The position numbers were made by a program, and so were the translations under genes. From NCBI GenBank assembly GCA_018242425.1, contig JAFEBX010000009.1, positions 1-64,000 on the forward strand: DNA of 64,000 nt, written 5' to 3'. Positions within the stretch are counted from its first letter, which is position 1. Each line of letters begins with the position of its first letter. Under the pieces are notes generated by a model. That model ran no database searches, was not told where the DNA came from, and was given only the letters and a program-made list of their open reading frames with translations. Positions 29,294 through 39,277 of the stretch are shown one piece after another. The stretch comes from Pseudomonadota bacterium. Lineage in GTDB: Bacteria; Pseudomonadota; Gammaproteobacteria; Xanthomonadales; Xanthomonadaceae.

Positions 29294-31729
29294 ATGTGTC
29301 ATGCCCACAAATTCGGCGGCAGCAGTGTCGCCAATGCCGAGCGCATCCACAACGTCGCGGCATTGCTGCGGGCCTCCAATTCACCGCGCATCGTCGTCGT
29401 TTCGGCGATGCAGGGCGTCACTGACAACCTGACCGCACTCGCGAACGCCGCACTCTCCGCCAAGCCGTGGCGCTGCAACTGGACGACATTGCGCGAACGG
29501 CAATTGCGCTCCGCGCGCGAACTTGGTGCCGATGACGCCGTGCATGCGTGGCTGGATCGCGAGTTGCAGGCGCTGCACGCACTGTTGTCCACGCCCTCGC
29601 CACAGCCGGAATGGTTTGCACGCGTGCAGGGGCTGGGTGAAGTGTGGTCGTCTCGCCTGCTGCAGCTTGCACTCGGCGATGAAGCTGGCGGCTGGACGCG
29701 ACTCGACGCCCGCGACGTACTGGTGGTGCGTCACGACGAACTCGGCGCCGGCGTCGACTGGGACGCGAGCCGGCGCAACCTCGCCGCGTGGCGCGAAACG
29801 CATCGCCAACCGAACGTGGTGATCACCGGTTTCATCGCCCGCGATGGCGACGGCGCGATCACCACGCTGGGCCGCAACGGCAGCGACTACTCGTCGGCGA
29901 TCTTCGCTGTGTTGTTCGATGCCGCCGAACTCACCATCTGGACCGATGTCGATGGCGTGCTCAGCGCCGATCCGCGCCTGGTGCCCGATGCCGTGTGCCT
30001 GGAATCGATGTCCTACGCCGAGGCCTGCGAGCTCGCCTATTTCGGCGCCAAGGTGCTGCATCCGCAGACGATGGCGCCGGCGATGCAGGCCCGCCTGCCG
30101 ATCCGCATCCGCAACACGCTCAACCCCGCGGCTCCCGGCACGCTGATCAGCAAGACATTCGAGCCGGCAGCGTCGCCGGTGAAGGGATTGTCGCTGGTTC
30201 CCGACATGGCCGTGCTCGAACTTGTGGGAGCAGGCCTGATTGGTGTTCCCGGCACCGCCGAACGCATGTTCGCCGCGCTGCACGCCGAAGGCGTGTCGGT
30301 GACGATGATTTCCCAGGGCTCATCCGAACATTCGATCTGCTGCGTGGTGCGCGCCGGCCAGGCCGAGCGCGGACGCGGCGCAGTCCACGCCGCTTTCAGC
30401 GCAGCGATCGCCAACGGCCAGGTCGAAGGCGTGCGCGTCACCACCGGCATCGCCGTGCTCGCTGCCGTCGGCGACGGCATGGTCGGCACGCCGGGCGTGT
30501 CGGCGCGACTGTTCGCCGGATTGGCGCAGGCCGGCGTCAACATCCGCGCGATCGCGCAGGGCGCCAGCGAACGCAACATCTCCGTCGCCATCTCCGCGGC
30601 GGATGCCACCCGCGGCTTGCGCGCCGTGCATTCGGCGTTCTGGCTGTCGCCGCAGACGCTGTCGGTGGGCATCATCGGCCCGGGCAACGTCGGCCGCGCA
30701 CTGCTGGCGCAGCTTGCGCAGGCATCGATGCAACGCGACGGCAGCGATCGTGGCGGACCCGATCTCCGCCTGCGCGCCATCGCCAACAGCCGGCGCATGC
30801 ATCTCGCTCAGCGCGCACTCGATCCCGCCAGCGCCCATGCCTTGTTTGATGACGGAGAAGCGCTCGACCTCGATCGTTTCACCGCGCATGTCCGCGCCGC
30901 CCACCTGCCGCACGCGCTGATCGTCGATTGCAGCGGCAGCGATGCCGTCGCCGCCCGTTACGCCGACTGGCTCGCCGCCGGCATCCACGTGGTGACACCC
31001 AACAAGCAGGCCGGCAGCGGCCCGCTCGCTCGCTGGCTTGCAATACGCACGGCGACGCGCCGTGGCGGCCATTTCCGCTACGAAGCCACCGTCGGCGCGG
31101 GACTGCCGGTGATCCAGACCCTGCGCAGCCAGCTCGATACCGGCGACGAATTGCTGGAAGTCGAAGGCGTGTTCTCCGGCACGCTGGCCTGGTTGTTCAA
31201 CAGTTTCGATGGCAGCGCGCCGTTCTCGCAGTTGCTCGCCGAAGCACGCGCACTCGGCTATACCGAGCCCGATCCGCGCGACGATCTCTCCGGCGCCGAT
31301 GTCGCCCGCAAGCTGGTGATCCTCGCGCGCGAAGCCGGACGCGAACTGTCGTTGGAAGACGTCGAGGTCGAGAACCTGGTGCCGCCGGCATTGCGCGGCA
31401 TTCCCCTCGACGATTTCCTCGCCCGCCTGCACGAACTCGATGCACCGTTGCAGGCGCGACTCGATGCCGCGAATAGCGAAGGTCGCAGCCTGCGCTACCT
31501 CGCGCAGCTCGATCACGATGGGAACGCCCGCGTCGGCCTGGTTGCGCCGGAACCCGGCCACGCCAGCCTGCACGGACGCCTCAGCGACAACCTGATCCAG
31601 TTCCGCACGCGCCGTTACGCCGATAATCCCCTGGTGGTGCAGGGACCGGGCGCCGGGCCGGATGTCACGGCCGCAGGCGTGTTCGGCGATATCCTCGCCA
31701 TTGCCCAGGCGGTGGGAGCGCGGCGATGA
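29294..31729 (+). CDS. thrA: Bifunctional aspartate kinase / homoserine dehydrogenase I
   Basis: An 811-aa fusion that carries out the first and third steps from aspartate to threonine. The kinase domain begins [13 protein letters not shown] and includes [20 protein letters not shown] and the WTDVDGVL site. Two ACT-like modules follow ([19 protein letters not shown] and [19 protein letters not shown]). The homoserine dehydrogenase domain starts at [13 protein letters not shown], near residue 458, and carries [17 protein letters not shown] and [13 protein letters not shown]. An AGGAG site precedes the ATG. The ACT modules are the usual site of threonine inhibition. Confidence 0.97.
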   Translation: MCHAHKFGGSSVANAERIHNVAALLRASNSPRIVVVSAMQGVTDNLTALANAALSAKPWRCNWTTLRERQLRSARELGADDAVHAWLDRELQALHALLSTPSPQPEWFARVQGLGEVWSSRLLQLALGDEAGGWTRLDARDVLVVRHDELGAGVDWDASRRNLAAWRETHRQPNVVITGFIARDGDGAITTLGRNGSDYSSAIFAVLFDAAELTIWTDVDGVLSADPRLVPDAVCLESMSYAEACELAYFGAKVLHPQTMAPAMQARLPIRIRNTLNPAAPGTLISKTFEPAASPVKGLSLVPDMAVLELVGAGLIGVPGTAERMFAALHAEGVSVTMISQGSSEHSICCVVRAGQAERGRGAVHAAFSAAIANGQVEGVRVTTGIAVLAAVGDGMVGTPGVSARLFAGLAQAGVNIRAIAQGASERNISVAISAADATRGLRAVHSAFWLSPQTLSVGIIGPGNVGRALLAQLAQASMQRDGSDRGGPDLRLRAIANSRRMHLAQRALDPASAHALFDDGEALDLDRFTAHVRAAHLPHALIVDCSGSDAVAARYADWLAAGIHVVTPNKQAGSGPLARWLAIRTATRRGGHFRYEATVGAGLPVIQTLRSQLDTGDELLEVEGVFSGTLAWLFNSFDGSAPFSQLLAEARALGYTEPDPRDDLSGADVARKLVILAREAGRELSLEDVEVENLVPPALRGIPLDDFLARLHELDAPLQARLDAANSEGRSLRYLAQLDHDGNARVGLVAPEPGHASLHGRLSDNLIQFRTRRYADNPLVVQGPGAGPDVTAAGVFGDILAIAQAVGARR

Positions 31730-32706
31730 GCGCACTCGCACCTTCCATCCATTCTTCCGGTTCGACGATGACGGCCCCCAGACTCCACGCCACCGCTTTC
31801 GCACCCGCCAGCATCGGCAACATCGGCGTCGGCTTCGACCTGCTCGGCCACACGCTGGAAGGCCCGGGCGACCACGCCGAAGTCACGCGCATCGACGAAC
31901 CGGTGGTGCGCATCGCCGCGATCACCGGTGATGTCGACGGCGCATCATCGCTGCCACTGGAAGCAGAGAAGAACACCGCCGGTCGCGCATTGATGGAATT
32001 GCGCGAGCGCCACGGCATCACCCACGGCTTCGAATTGCGCCTGCGCAAGGGCATCGCGCTCGGTTCCGGACTTGGCGGTTCGGCGGCCTCCTGCGTTGCC
32101 GCGCTGGTGGCTGCGAATGCGGTGATCGACCACCCGCTGTCGCGCGAGCAGTTGTATCCATTGGCGCTGATCGGCGAGGCGGTCGCCAGCGGCAGCATCC
32201 ACGGCGACAACGTCGCGCCGATGCTGTTCGGTGGCGTGGTGCTGGCGACGCCGACGCGCGCGATCCGACTCGCCGCGCCCGAGTTGTTCTGCGCCGCGGT
32301 GCATCCGCATTTCGTGCTGGAGACGCGACTGGCGCGTGCCGCATTGTCGGCGCCGTATGCGATCGGCGAATTCGTCAGGCAGAGCGAGCATCTCGCGCTG
32401 TTCCTCACCGGGCTGGCCCGCGGCAATCGCGGACTGATCGCGGAAGGACTGGCCGACGTGCTGGTGGAACCGCGCCGCGCCGCACTGATTCCCGGCTTCG
32501 CCGAAGTGAAAGCCGCTGCGCTTGCGCACGGCGCGCTCGGCGCCAGCATTTCCGGTGCCGGCCCGACCGTGTTCGGATGGTTCGAGGATCGCTCCCACGC
32601 CACTGCCGCCACCCAGTCGATGCAGGCGGCATTCGCGCAAGCCGGTTTCGCCAGTGACGCGCTGGTCTCGCCGATCAATGGCCCGCGCGCCGAAGTGGTC
32701 GCGTGA
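31726..32706 (+). CDS. thrB: Homoserine kinase (GHMP family)
   Basis: A 326-aa GHMP kinase that phosphorylates homoserine. The ATP-binding motif [16 protein letters not shown] is intact; the N-terminal [20 protein letters not shown] and the C-terminal [13 protein letters not shown] are the other two GHMP motifs. The first ATG (31726) overlaps the thrA stop (ATGA); an ATG at 31768 would begin closer to the conserved region. It is the middle gene of thrABC. Confidence 0.95.
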   Translation: MSALAPSIHSSGSTMTAPRLHATAFAPASIGNIGVGFDLLGHTLEGPGDHAEVTRIDEPVVRIAAITGDVDGASSLPLEAEKNTAGRALMELRERHGITHGFELRLRKGIALGSGLGGSAASCVAALVAANAVIDHPLSREQLYPLALIGEAVASGSIHGDNVAPMLFGGVVLATPTRAIRLAAPELFCAAVHPHFVLETRLARAALSAPYAIGEFVRQSEHLALFLTGLARGNRGLIAEGLADVLVEPRRAALIPGFAEVKAAALAHGALGASISGAGPTVFGWFEDRSHATAATQSMQAAFAQAGFASDALVSPINGPRAEVVA

Positions 32707-33995
32707 AGTTCGCCAGCACCCGCGGCGGCGGCGCGCCGACTTCGCTGGATGTCGCGCTCGCCGCCGGACTCGCGCCCGATGGCGGCCTGTACGTGCCGGG
32801 ACACATCCCGGAACTCGCGCTGCAGCATGCAGGCGCGACGCTGGCCGATACCGCGACAGCAGTGCTCGCGCCCTGGTTCACGGAATCGGAACTGCGGCCA
32901 TCGCTGGCAGATCTCTGCACGAACGCCTTCGATTTCCCGGCGCCGTTGCGTCCGCTGCCATCGCCGAACAACCACCTGCTGGAACTGTTCCACGGCCCCA
33001 CCGCCGCGTTCAAGGATTACGCCGCGCGTTTCCTCGCAGGCTGCCTGTCCCGCCTGCGCGATCCCGCTGCGACCTCGCCAACGACAATTCTCGTCGCCAC
33101 CTCCGGCGATACCGGAGCCGCCGTCGGCGCTGCCTTCCACCGTCGAGATGGCTTCAGGGTCGCCATCCTCTATCCCGACGGCCGCGTCTCGCCGCGCCAG
33201 GCCCATGGCCTCGGTTGCTTCGGCGACAACGTCAGCGCGTATCGCGTCGATGGCAGCTTCGACGATTGCCAGCACATGGTGAAACAGGCTCTCACCGATA
33301 CCGACTTGCGCACGCGCGTTCCGCTCGGTTCCGCCAACAGCATCAGCCTCGGCCGCCTGCTGCCGCAAACGGCGTACTACGCGCATGCCGCACTGGAGTT
33401 CCGCACGCGCCACGGCGTGCCGCTCAACTTCATCATCCCCACCGGCAACCTCGGCAATGCGCTGGCGTGCTGGCTGGCGAAACGCATGGGCTTGCCGATC
33501 GGCGGAATCGTGCTGGCCAGCAATGCCAACGACGTGTTGCCGCGTTATTTCAATGGCGATGACTACGCGCCGCACGCGACCATCGCCACCCTCGCCAACG
33601 CGATGGACGTCGGCGCGCCGAGCAATTTCGAACGATTGCGTTGGTGGCATCGCGACGATGCCGAACTGCGCGCCTCGATGCGCGCCTACAGCGTCGACGA
33701 CGCCACCATCCGCGGCACCATCCGCCAAGCCACGGATCGCCACGGCGTGGTGCCCTGCCCGCATACCGCGACCGGGCTGCATGTGCTCGAACAACTCCGT
33801 GCCGCTGGCGACATCCGTCCTTGGGCGGTGGTCGCGACCGCGCATCCAGCCAAGTTCGAGACCATTGTCGAACCTCTGGTGGGCCACGCCATCGAACCAC
33901 CCCCGGCACTGGCCGCGGCACTGGCGCGCCCGGCGACCTCGGCCCCGCTCGATGCCGATGGCACGGCCCTGCGTTCCGCGCTACTGCAAGAATGA
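32703..33995 (+). CDS. thrC: Threonine synthase
   Basis: A 430-aa PLP enzyme that turns O-phosphohomoserine into threonine. The PLP lysine is in [28 protein letters not shown] and the phosphate-binding [13 protein letters not shown] follow, as does GAPSNFERL further on. The start is a GTG overlapping the thrB stop (GTGA). The order thrA-thrB-thrC with overlapping ends suggests one transcript controlled by the thrL attenuator. Confidence 0.96.
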   Translation: MKFASTRGGGAPTSLDVALAAGLAPDGGLYVPGHIPELALQHAGATLADTATAVLAPWFTESELRPSLADLCTNAFDFPAPLRPLPSPNNHLLELFHGPTAAFKDYAARFLAGCLSRLRDPAATSPTTILVATSGDTGAAVGAAFHRRDGFRVAILYPDGRVSPRQAHGLGCFGDNVSAYRVDGSFDDCQHMVKQALTDTDLRTRVPLGSANSISLGRLLPQTAYYAHAALEFRTRHGVPLNFIIPTGNLGNALACWLAKRMGLPIGGIVLASNANDVLPRYFNGDDYAPHATIATLANAMDVGAPSNFERLRWWHRDDAELRASMRAYSVDDATIRGTIRQATDRHGVVPCPHTATGLHVLEQLRAAGDIRPWAVVATAHPAKFETIVEPLVGHAIEPPPALAAALARPATSAPLDADGTALRSALLQE

Positions 33996-34036
33996 CCAGC
34001 GCCCTTGCATCACGGCCTTCCGATAAGATCCGGGGC

Positions 34037-34672
34037 ATGGAAGTCGCCCCCGTACGGTCTGCCGGACGCCCCAAGGATCCCGCCAAGCACGAAGCCATCC
34101 TCTCCGCAGCGAAGGAGCTGTTCCTCGAGCGCGGTTTCGCCCAGGCCAACATGCAGGAGGTGGCAGATCGTGCCGGCGTCTCCAAGCTCACCCTTTACAG
34201 CCACTTCGGCGACAAGACGGCCCTGTTCGTCGCCGCCGTTCGCGACCACTACGACCAGCACCTGCCGGACGCGATTTTCCGGGACTGGGGCCGGGACGAC
34301 CTGCGCGGCGCCCTACTCCACTTCGCCCGCGTTTACCACGACTACCAGGTCCTGCCGGGGACGATCGCCGGACGACACCTGCTGCGCACGCCCGGCGTCC
34401 CCGTCGAGCTCAGTCTCGAAATCTGGAACATCGGACCGGCGCGCATCGACGCCTTCCTCGCCGACACCCTTGGCGGGTTTGCCGAACGAGGCACCCTCCA
34501 TCTCGACGACCCGCATCGGGCTGCCATTCATCTTCTCTCGCTGATCCGCGGCGACCTCTTCGCCCAATTGGGCTACGGCGTGCAGCGCCACGTTCCCGGG
34601 GAAGAAACCGAAGCCTTCCTGACCAGCGCAATCGACCTGTTCCTGCGCGCCTATGCCCCTAACGGCGGATAA
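34037..34672 (+). CDS. TetR/AcrR family transcriptional regulator
   Basis: A protein of 211 aa. The N-terminal HTH is typical of the family: ILSAAKELFLERGFAQANM, VADRAGVSKLTLYSHFGDK, then the ligand domain. The ATG at 34037 begins MEVAPVRSAGRPKDPAK; an upstream ATG at 33992 overlapping the thrC stop is in frame. It is followed by pcm, tolC and waaA, so a role in controlling an envelope or efflux function (for example the outer-membrane factor TolC) is plausible but not shown. Confidence 0.88.
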   Translation: MEVAPVRSAGRPKDPAKHEAILSAAKELFLERGFAQANMQEVADRAGVSKLTLYSHFGDKTALFVAAVRDHYDQHLPDAIFRDWGRDDLRGALLHFARVYHDYQVLPGTIAGRHLLRTPGVPVELSLEIWNIGPARIDAFLADTLGGFAERGTLHLDDPHRAAIHLLSLIRGDLFAQLGYGVQRHVPGEETEAFLTSAIDLFLRAYAPNGG

Positions 34673-34805
34673 GTGGTGACTTCGGTTCGGTGACTTATGG
34701 CACTTCGGCCATTCACCCCGGGCTGGAATGCTGGCGCAGTCATCCAAACCTCCTTCAGGGCGTTGAAGTTAAACTTGACGCCCCTCGTTCCAGGCCGTTC
34801 CCGCA

Positions 34806-35450
34806 ATGTCGATCGACTACGCCAAAACCCGCGAAACCATGGTGGAGCAACAGGTCCGCCCGTGGGAGGTGCTCGACCCGCGCGTGCTCGACACCCTGGT
34901 CACCGTCCCACGCGAGCAGTATGTGCCGGAAGCCTTGCGCGCCCTGGCCTATACCGACATGGAGCTGCCGCTCGGCAACGGCGAATCGATGCTGAAGCCG
35001 GTGGTCGAAGGCCGCGCCCTGCAGGCCCTGCTGCCGCAGGCCAATGAATCGGTGCTCGAGATCGGTACCGGCAGCGGCTACCTGACCGCCTGCCTGGCCC
35101 GCCTCGGGCGCGAAGTGACGAGCCTGGAGATCGACCCGGAACTGGCCGATCGCGCCCGCGCCGCACTGGCCGCCCAAGGCGTGACCAATGCCACCGTCGA
35201 GACCGCCGATGCCTATGCATGGACCAGTGGTCATCGCTTTGACGTGATTTGTGTCACTGGTGCCACTGTCGTCATCCCCGCACACTTTCGCGAGTGGCTG
35301 GCCGCGGGTGGCCGCATGTTCATCGTCCATGGCGAATCGCCGGCGATGCAGGCGGTCCGCGTCCACGCCGACGGCAGCATCGACTCATTGTTCGAGACCG
35401 ATCTGCGCTATCTCAAGGGCGGGGCGCCGACGCCTCGCTTCACCCTCTAA
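34806..35450 (+). CDS. Protein-L-isoaspartate O-methyltransferase family protein
   Basis: A 214-aa SAM-dependent methyltransferase related to Pcm. Motif I is VLEIGTGSGYLTACLARLG; an earlier segment (MVEQQVRP...VPREQYVPEALRALAYTD) matches Pcm-like proteins, and VTSLEIDPELADRARAAL is motif post-I. Such enzymes methylate isoaspartyl residues in aged proteins for repair. Family members next to tolC in xanthomonads may have a different substrate. It is 23 bp before tolC and probably co-transcribed. Confidence 0.88.
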   Translation: MSIDYAKTRETMVEQQVRPWEVLDPRVLDTLVTVPREQYVPEALRALAYTDMELPLGNGESMLKPVVEGRALQALLPQANESVLEIGTGSGYLTACLARLGREVTSLEIDPELADRARAALAAQGVTNATVETADAYAWTSGHRFDVICVTGATVVIPAHFREWLAAGGRMFIVHGESPAMQAVRVHADGSIDSLFETDLRYLKGGAPTPRFTL

Positions 35451-35473
35451 TCATCCGTTTTCGAGAGCCGCCC

Positions 35474-36970
35474 ATGCATCGCCGCACCCTCAGCCTCGCC
35501 CTCGCTCTTGCCTTGGCGCCCCTGGCCGTCCACGGCGAGGACCTGCTGCAGACCTACCGGATCGCGCGCACCGCCGACCCGCAATTGCAGGCCGCCGAAG
35601 CCAGCATGCGCTCCAGCAAGGAAGGTGCCGTGCAGGCGCGCTCCAGCCTGTTGCCGCAAGTCGGCGCTTCGGCGTCCGTCAATGCCAGCCGCACTTCGGT
35701 GCCGGGCGGTGGCTATTACATCGACCCCAACGACCCGACACAGACGCCGATTGCCATCAATGGCAGCACCACCAACACGCACAGCGCCAACCTCGGCATC
35801 AGCGTCAACCAGCTCATCTTCGATCGCTCGGCGATCAACAGCCTGCAGGCTGCCAAGGCCCGCAGCAAGTCGGGTGAATACCAGTACGAAGCCGCCGGCG
35901 ACGACCTGATCACCCGCACATCTCAGGCCTATTTCAACGTGCTGGTGGCGATGGAAACGCTGGCTGCCGCGGAAGCCTCGGAAACGGCGCTGAAGAAGCA
36001 GTTCGACTTCGCCAGCAAGCGCCTGGAGGTCGGCCTGGCGCCGATCACCGACGTCCATGAAGCACGCGCCCAATATGATGCCGCGCGCGCCAACACGATC
36101 GTCCAGCGCAACACTCTGGAAGATTCATACCAGGCGCTGGCTGAAATCACCGGCAAGCCGATCCGCTCGCTGATGGCGCTGCCGGACGATTTCCGCCCGT
36201 CCCTGCCGCCGGAAGGCGGCGTCGACGAGTGGGTGAAGCGTGCGATCGACACCAATCCCACCCTGCAGGCACAGCGTTACACCGTGCAGGCCGCCGAAGA
36301 CAATATTTCCGGTGCGCGCGCCGGCTACCTGCCGACGCTCACCGCCAATGGCAGTTACGGCGCCAACCGCAGCTGGTCGAGCAATTCCTTCAGCGGCAGC
36401 AACAATGCCAACGGCTGGAGCCACGGCCCCAGCATCGGCGTTACCCTGAAGGTTCCGATCTTCAACGGCGGCTACACCTCCTCGACGGTGCGCCAATCCA
36501 TCGCCCAGCGCGATGCCGCCCAGGACCAGTACGAACAGCAGCGTCGCTCGGTCGAGCGCGTGACCCGCAATGCCTATCAGTCGCTGGTCGCGGGCGTCAG
36601 CGCGGTGGAAGCACGCCGCCTTGCGCTGGTCGCCGCGCAGAGCGCCTATGACGCTTCGCAGGTCGGCCTCGAGGTCGGCACCCGCACGGTGATCGACGTG
36701 CTGATCAACGAGCAGAACCTGTTCAACGCGCGCCAGGCTTATTCGCAGGCCAAGTACAGCTTCCTGCAGTCGCAGCTGGCGCTGAAGCAGGCTGCAGGCA
36801 CGCTCGACGTCGCCGACGTGGAGTCGGTGAACCGCCTGTTGACGGTTGCTGCCGGCCAGGTACCTGAGGTGAAGAATTCCGACGCGTCGACTCCGGATGC
36901 CACCCAGTCGACCCCCGCCGCCAGCAAGCCGGCCACCGCGAAGAAGGCCAAGCGCAAGACCAAGCGCTGA
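35474..36970 (+). CDS. tolC: TolC family outer membrane protein
   Basis: A 498-aa protein with signal peptide MHRRTLSLALALALAPLAVHG. It then has two outer-membrane efflux repeats, each with long amphipathic helices (e.g. LLQTYRIARTADPQLQAAEA and later TNPTLQAQRYTVQAAEDNI) and a G/S/N-rich loop (GSYGANRSWSSNSFSGSN). The C-terminus is a basic/alanine tail (KPATAKKAKRKTKR). TolC trimers form the exit duct of tripartite efflux pumps and type I secretion. The Pcm-like gene lies just upstream. Confidence 0.93.
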   Translation: MHRRTLSLALALALAPLAVHGEDLLQTYRIARTADPQLQAAEASMRSSKEGAVQARSSLLPQVGASASVNASRTSVPGGGYYIDPNDPTQTPIAINGSTTNTHSANLGISVNQLIFDRSAINSLQAAKARSKSGEYQYEAAGDDLITRTSQAYFNVLVAMETLAAAEASETALKKQFDFASKRLEVGLAPITDVHEARAQYDAARANTIVQRNTLEDSYQALAEITGKPIRSLMALPDDFRPSLPPEGGVDEWVKRAIDTNPTLQAQRYTVQAAEDNISGARAGYLPTLTANGSYGANRSWSSNSFSGSNNANGWSHGPSIGVTLKVPIFNGGYTSSTVRQSIAQRDAAQDQYEQQRRSVERVTRNAYQSLVAGVSAVEARRLALVAAQSAYDASQVGLEVGTRTVIDVLINEQNLFNARQAYSQAKYSFLQSQLALKQAAGTLDVADVESVNRLLTVAAGQVPEVKNSDASTPDATQSTPAASKPATAKKAKRKTKR

Positions 36971-36973
36971 GGT

Positions 36974-38269
36974 TCACTCCGGCAGGCTGTCGCTGATGGC
37001 CTGCCAGGTGCGCTCCAGCGCACCACGGCCATCGACCACCAGCGCGCGCCCGGCCTCGCCCATCTGCGCGCGCAACTCGTCCGACCCCAGCAATTCCACC
37101 AGGCGTTCGCCGAGCGCCTCCGGACTGTCGACGATTTCCATCGCGCCCGCCGTCGACAGCTGGTGCGCGATATCACTGAAGTTGTACAGATGCGGGCCGG
37201 TCAGGATCGGCACGCCGACCGCTGCAGGTTCCAGCAGGTTGTGGCCACCAACCGGTTGCAGGCTGCCACCGACGAATGCGACATCTGCGCAGGCGTAGAA
37301 GCGCCCGAGTTCGCCCAGCGTATCGATCACGAAGACCGCGTTGTCGTTCGTCGGCAACGGCTGGTACGAACGCGAATGGGTCAGGAAGCCGAAACTGCGC
37401 GCCTGCTCGTAGGCCGCCTTGAAGCGCTCGGGATGGCGTGGCGCCCACAGCATGAGCGCATCCGGGTAGACCTGGCGCAGCAGTCGATGCGCCACCAGCA
37501 CCGCGGTTTCCTCGTCGGGATGGGTGCTCGCGGCGATCCACGTTGGCCGCGTCCCGGCGTGTGCGTGGAATACCGCGACGAAGGCATCGAGACCGCCGAG
37601 TTCGGCGACATCGAATTTGAGATTGCCGGTCTCCACCGTCGCTTCCGGGCGCGCACCGAGCCGGATGTATCGCTTGGCATCGGCATGGCCCTGCGCGCAG
37701 ACGCGGCGCACGGTCAGCAGCGCGCGACCGATCAGTGGCGCCAGCACCTGGTAGCCGCGCAACGATCGTTCCGACAGGCGCGCATTGACGATCGACACAG
37801 GGACGCCTGCATCGCGGCAAGCGAACAGCAGGTTCGGCCACAGCTCGGTTTCCATCAGCAGCGCCGTTGCCGGACGGAACTGCGCGAGGAAGCGTCGCAT
37901 CGCACCGGGCAGGTCGTATGGCAGGTAGACGTGGCGCACGCGATCGCCCCACAACGCCTGCACACGTTCGGAACCGGTGGGCGTGATGCTGGTGATCACC
38001 AGCGGGACGTGCGGCCGGCGCGCCAGCAAAGCATCGACAAGCGGCGCGGCGGCGTTCACTTCTCCCACCGAGACCGCATGCAGCCAGATGGTGGAACGCG
38101 TTTCCGGCGCAGCCCCGGGGTAATAGCCGTAGCGCTCGCTCCAGCGCTGGAAATAGCCACGCTGGCGGAACCCGCGCCAGACGAGGTGGTAGATGGTGAT
38201 GGGGAGCAGGAGATAGAGCACCGCCGAGTAAGCGCTGCGCAACATCCGCTCGACGGCATCGGATCGCAT
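36974..38269 (-). CDS. waaA: 3-deoxy-D-manno-octulosonic acid transferase (Kdo transferase)
   Basis: A 431-aa membrane-associated glycosyltransferase that adds Kdo to lipid IVA. An N-terminal helix (AYSAVLYLLLPITIYHLVW) anchors it. The N-lobe has WLHAVSVGEVNAAAPL and LLMETELWPNLLFACR; the C-lobe has GGSLQPVGGHNLLEPAAVG and LTGPHLYNFSDIA, all typical of WaaA. The ATG at 38269 is chosen because the TM helix follows. It is convergent with tolC and divergent from lpxL, with a 22-bp palindrome between them. Confidence 0.95.
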   Translation of the reverse strand: MRSDAVERMLRSAYSAVLYLLLPITIYHLVWRGFRQRGYFQRWSERYGYYPGAAPETRSTIWLHAVSVGEVNAAAPLVDALLARRPHVPLVITSITPTGSERVQALWGDRVRHVYLPYDLPGAMRRFLAQFRPATALLMETELWPNLLFACRDAGVPVSIVNARLSERSLRGYQVLAPLIGRALLTVRRVCAQGHADAKRYIRLGARPEATVETGNLKFDVAELGGLDAFVAVFHAHAGTRPTWIAASTHPDEETAVLVAHRLLRQVYPDALMLWAPRHPERFKAAYEQARSFGFLTHSRSYQPLPTNDNAVFVIDTLGELGRFYACADVAFVGGSLQPVGGHNLLEPAAVGVPILTGPHLYNFSDIAHQLSTAGAMEIVDSPEALGERLVELLGSDELRAQMGEAGRALVVDGRGALERTWQAISDSLPE

Positions 38270-38282
38270 GGCGCCAAGTTTA

Positions 38283-38335
38283 GGGCCTGTTAACGCTATC
38301 GGCGCATGGCTTACGCCGATAGCGTTAACAGGCCC
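38283..38335. repeat. Perfect 22-bp inverted repeat between waaA and lpxL
   Basis: The arms at 38283-38304 and 38314-38335 are exact reverse complements (GGGCCTGTTAACGC... on the left), with a 9-base loop CATGGCTTA. It lies in the spacer between two divergent lipopolysaccharide genes, so it is not an ordinary terminator. The perfection and position suggest a dispersed extragenic palindrome (REP/MITE-like) or an operator. Confidence 0.8.
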
Positions 38336-38371
38336 CAAGCCTCCGACGCCATCGTTGGCTAGACTTGCGTG

Positions 38372-39277
38372 ATGGCTGCATCGACATCCCCGCGATTCCA
38401 CCTGAAAGACCTGCCCGCCCGGGTCGGAGTCGCCTGCCTGTACGGTCTCGCGCGCCTGCCCTGGGCCCTGCAACGCGGGATCGGCGCCGGGCTGGGTCGT
38501 TTGCTGATGTGGCTGTTGCCGGATCGTCGTCGCGCCGCCCGCACCAACATCGACCTGTGCTTCCCGGAGCTGGACGAGGCTGCGCGCGCGGCACTCCTGC
38601 GCGACAGCTTCCGCGACCTCGGCGTCGGCGTGTTCGAATTCGCGCGGGCCTGGTGGGGCAATGTCGACGCCATGCGCGCGACCGCGACGATCGAAGGCAT
38701 CGAGAAGATCCGGTCGCTGCAGGCGCAAGGTCGCGGCGTGTTGCTGATCTCCGGCCACTTCATGACGCTGGAACTGTGCGGGCGCCTGATGTGCGACCAC
38801 GTGCCGCTGGCCGGGATGTATCGCCGCTATCGCAACCCGGTCATGGAAGATGCCGTGATGCGTGGCCGCCTGCGCTATGCCAGCGCGATGTTCCCCAACG
38901 ACGATATCCGCGGCGCGATTCGCCATCTCAAGAAAGGCGGCGTGCTGTGGTACGCGCCCGACCAGGACATGCGCGGCAAGGACACGGTGTTCGCGCCTTT
39001 CTTTGGCGTCCCCGCCTCCACGATCAACGCAACGCACCAGCTCGCGCGATTGACCGGTTGCGCGGTGATTCCGTTCTTCCATCGCCGCGAAGGCGATCGC
39101 TACGTGCTGCGCGTCGGCGATCCGCTGGAACCATTCCCGGGCGACGACACGGTGGTGGATGCGACCGCGGTGAACGCGGCGATCGAGGCGATGGTGCGCG
39201 AGGCCCCGACGCAATACCTGTGGATCCATCGCAGGTTCAAGCGGCAGCCGGATGGGGTGTCGTTGTACGCGCGGTGA
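38372..39277 (+). CDS. lpxL: Lipid A biosynthesis lauroyl/late acyltransferase (LpxL/HtrB family)
   Basis: A 301-aa inner-membrane enzyme that transfers a secondary acyl chain to Kdo2-lipid IVA. The catalytic HX4E motif is present in SGHFMTLELCGRL; GVLWYAPDQDM (DQD) and PFFGVPAS are other conserved blocks. An N-terminal amphipathic or TM segment (ARVGVACLYGLARLPW) is visible. The ATG at 38372 follows a GTG; there is no ribosome site, but a -10-like TAGACT is a few bases upstream, so the mRNA may be leaderless. Confidence 0.9.
   Translation: MAASTSPRFHLKDLPARVGVACLYGLARLPWALQRGIGAGLGRLLMWLLPDRRRAARTNIDLCFPELDEAARAALLRDSFRDLGVGVFEFARAWWGNVDAMRATATIEGIEKIRSLQAQGRGVLLISGHFMTLELCGRLMCDHVPLAGMYRRYRNPVMEDAVMRGRLRYASAMFPNDDIRGAIRHLKKGGVLWYAPDQDMRGKDTVFAPFFGVPASTINATHQLARLTGCAVIPFFHRREGDRYVLRVGDPLEPFPGDDTVVDATAVNAAIEAMVREAPTQYLWIHRRFKRQPDGVSLYAR

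Noticed and set aside
31665..33887. A 740-codon open frame on the minus strand opposite thrB and thrC
   Set aside because: It is a shadow created by GC-rich third positions; thrB and thrC motifs on the other strand are clear.
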